From an uncultured Lachnospiraceae bacterium (GTDB lineage: Bacteria; Bacillota; Clostridia; Lachnospirales; Lachnospiraceae): a DNA stretch of 7,498 nt. The stretch spans positions 1-7,498 of the forward strand of contig UQVK01000130.1 in assembly GCA_900544445.1 (NCBI GenBank), written 5' to 3'. The number at the start of each line of letters is the position of its first letter. Position 1 is the first letter of the stretch. Below, piece after piece: positions 6,298 through 7,498 of the stretch. The position numbers and the translations under genes were made by a program. The notes under the pieces were generated by a model. That model worked only from the letters and a program-made list of their open reading frames with translations. It was not told the DNA's origin and did no database searches.

Positions 6298-7377
6298 TTA
6301 ATTCTCCATTTCAAATTTTTTCATAAATTCCACCAGACTGCGCACACCTTCCATGGGCATGGCGTTGTAGATGCTGGCACGCATGCCTCCCACGCTTCTG
6401 TGACCCTTCAGGTTTTCCAGCCCGTGTTCCTTCGCTTCCTTCACGAATTTCGCATCCAGCTCATCGCTTCCCGTGACAAACGGAACATTCATCAGGGAGC
6501 GGTCCTGCCTGCGCACAGTCCCTTTAAACAATCTGCTTTCGTCCAGGAAATCGTACAGAATGGCAGCCTTTTCCTCATTGATTTTCTGAATCGCTTCCAG
6601 TCCGCCGAGCTTCTTCAGCCATTTGAAGACCTTGCCGCAGATGTAAATGCCATAGGCAGGAGGCGTATTGTAAAGGGAGCCCGCGTCCGCATGGATCTTA
6701 TACTGCAGCATGGTGGGCGTGCCGGGAAGCACGTCTTCCGTGATCAGATCCTCTCTGATGATGACGATCACCACGCCCGCGGGGCCGATGTTCTTCTGGA
6801 CGCCGCCGTACATCAGCGCATATTTCGTGATGTCTACGGGTTCGGAAAGAAAACAGGAGGACACGTCCGCTACCAGCGGCTTTCCCTTCGTGTTGGGAAG
6901 GGTTTTGAATTTGGTTCCGTAAATGGTATTGTTTTCACAGATATAGACATAGTCCGCATTCTCTGAAATGGGAAGATCGGAGCAGTCCGGTATGTAGGAG
7001 AAGGTCTGATCCTCGGAGGAAGCGATTTTGTTGGCCGTTCCGTATTTGGAAGCCTCCTGCCAGGCTTTTTTCGCCCACTGGCCGGTCACGATGTAATCCG
7101 CCACCCGGTTTTTCATCAGATTCATGGGAATCATCGCAAACTGCTGGCTCGCGCCGCCCTGCAGAAAAAGCACCTTGTAATTGTCCGGAATCCCGATCAG
7201 GTCCCTCAGGTCCGCTTCCGCCTCGTCCAGAATCGTCTGAAAGGTTTTGGAACGATGGCTCATTTCCATCACGGACATGCCGCTTCCTCTGTAATCCAGC
7301 ATCTCGGCCGCCGCTTCCCTTAAAACCTCCTCCGGCAGGACCGCCGGGCCTGCGGAAAAATTATACACTCTCGCCAA
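6298..7377 (-). CDS. serC: Phosphoserine aminotransferase (TTG start)
   Basis: This 359-residue PLP enzyme of the class V aminotransferase family transfers the amino group of glutamate to 3-phosphohydroxypyruvate, giving O-phospho-L-serine. The start MARVYNFSAGPAVLPEEVL is the family's canonical N terminus. GGASQQF (74-80) binds the PLP phosphate, Trp101 is placed to stack on the PLP ring, Asp171 (VADVSSCFLS) faces the pyridine nitrogen, and Lys195 in GGVQKNIGPAG is the Schiff-base lysine. HRSVGGMRASIYNAM (326-340) carries the substrate-binding Arg333. The length is normal and no residue looks missing. The start codon is TTG at 7377, supported by AGGAGG 6 bases upstream. It is the first gene of a unit with serA, 3 bases apart. 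In B6 metabolism SerC-type enzymes can also act on a phosphorylated 4-carbon analogue, but nothing here points to that. Confidence 0.96.
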   Translation of the reverse strand: MARVYNFSAGPAVLPEEVLREAAAEMLDYRGSGMSVMEMSHRSKTFQTILDEAEADLRDLIGIPDNYKVLFLQGGASQQFAMIPMNLMKNRVADYIVTGQWAKKAWQEASKYGTANKIASSEDQTFSYIPDCSDLPISENADYVYICENNTIYGTKFKTLPNTKGKPLVADVSSCFLSEPVDITKYALMYGGVQKNIGPAGVVIVIIREDLITEDVLPGTPTMLQYKIHADAGSLYNTPPAYGIYICGKVFKWLKKLGGLEAIQKINEEKAAILYDFLDESRLFKGTVRRQDRSLMNVPFVTGSDELDAKFVKEAKEHGLENLKGHRSVGGMRASIYNAMPMEGVRSLVEFMKKFEMEN

Positions 7378-7383
7378 TTTTGA

Positions 7384-7394
7384 CCTCCTCCTCC
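7384..7394 (-). promoter_or_regulatory. Strong ribosome binding site deciding the TTG start of serC
   Basis: On the minus strand GGAGGAGGAGG ends 6 bases before the TTG at 7377. No in-frame ATG lies near it, and the product from this TTG matches the family's N terminus exactly. The triple GGA repeat offers more than one pairing register with 16S rRNA, which may compensate for the weak start codon. Confidence 0.85.
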
Positions 7395-7438
7395 GGCCGC
7401 AAAGATTTCCTCTTCCCTGTTTCTGCGCCTTCCGCCGC

Positions 7439-7468
7439 CTTACAGCCGGATCACTGTGATTATTTCAA
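7439..7468 (-). promoter_or_regulatory. Possible serC-serA promoter with internal palindrome
   Basis: On the minus strand TTGAAA (7468-7463, 4 of 6) is followed by 18 bases and TGTAAG (7444-7439, 4 of 6). The spacer holds the perfect 11-base palindrome ATCACTGTGAT (7450-7460 on the plus strand), a possible repressor site. The match is weak, and a better promoter may lie beyond 7498. The leader to the TTG would be about 55 bases, purine-rich and without an obvious hairpin. Confidence 0.35.
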
Positions 7469-7498
7469 AGTTATGAAGCCTATTTTACTCACTTTTAT

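Noticed and set aside
4939..6966. Plus-strand open frame of 675 codons opposite serA and the serC end
   Set aside because: It is the antisense shadow of two well-supported genes. Its translation is His-rich and unlike any family I recognise, and it crosses the terminator and promoter region between serA and DUF1015.
7378..7498. T-box or other riboswitch ahead of serC
   Set aside because: No T-box sequence, specifier stem or terminator-antiterminator pair is visible in the 121 bases available. An element further upstream is outside the window.

Overview
The window looks like chromosomal core DNA of a moderately GC-rich Gram-positive anaerobe of the Clostridia, most likely Lachnospiraceae. This rests on protein character (SerC and SerA of clostridial type, a DUF1015 protein beside them, an 822-residue branching enzyme), AGGAGG-type ribosome binding sites and a TTG start. 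The family-level assignment is an inference. Every gene I accept lies on the minus strand, so the reading order runs from the right end (7498) to the left end (1). No mobile element, CRISPR array or phage gene was seen.

Right end, 7498 to 5001: a serine-biosynthesis unit. A weak putative promoter and a purine-rich leader precede serC (phosphoserine aminotransferase, TTG start behind a strong AGGAGG). serA (D-3-phosphoglycerate dehydrogenase with an ACT domain) follows 3 bases later. The unit closes about 100 bases downstream with a clean intrinsic terminator, a 9-bp stem followed by a T run. SerA and SerC turn 3-phosphoglycerate into O-phospho-L-serine. No phosphoserine phosphatase gene is in the window.

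Middle and left, 4996 to 128: a second unit whose promoter (TTGTAT-17-TATACT) starts right after the serA terminator. It carries a DUF1015 protein of unknown function with an ADGHHR motif, then glgB (glycogen branching enzyme with an unusual Lys/Glu-rich C-terminal tail), then an MscS-type mechanosensitive channel. Gaps are 28 and 4 bases, so the three genes are probably co-transcribed.

Left end, 98 to 1: a near-consensus promoter with an A-tract upstream drives tRNA-Thr(CGT), which is cut by the window edge inside the T arm. No terminator separates the channel gene from this tRNA.

The main open question is the DUF1015 protein. Its position next to serC-serA, the absence of a local serB, and a motif resembling that of ParB-fold free-serine kinases make it a candidate for a phosphoserine/serine step. 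That is a hypothesis. Other points worth a second look are a SerA active site without the usual catalytic Glu, a two-hairpin trailer between serA and DUF1015 with a possible 16-codon peptide, the GlgB tail, and altered pore-helix residues in the channel.
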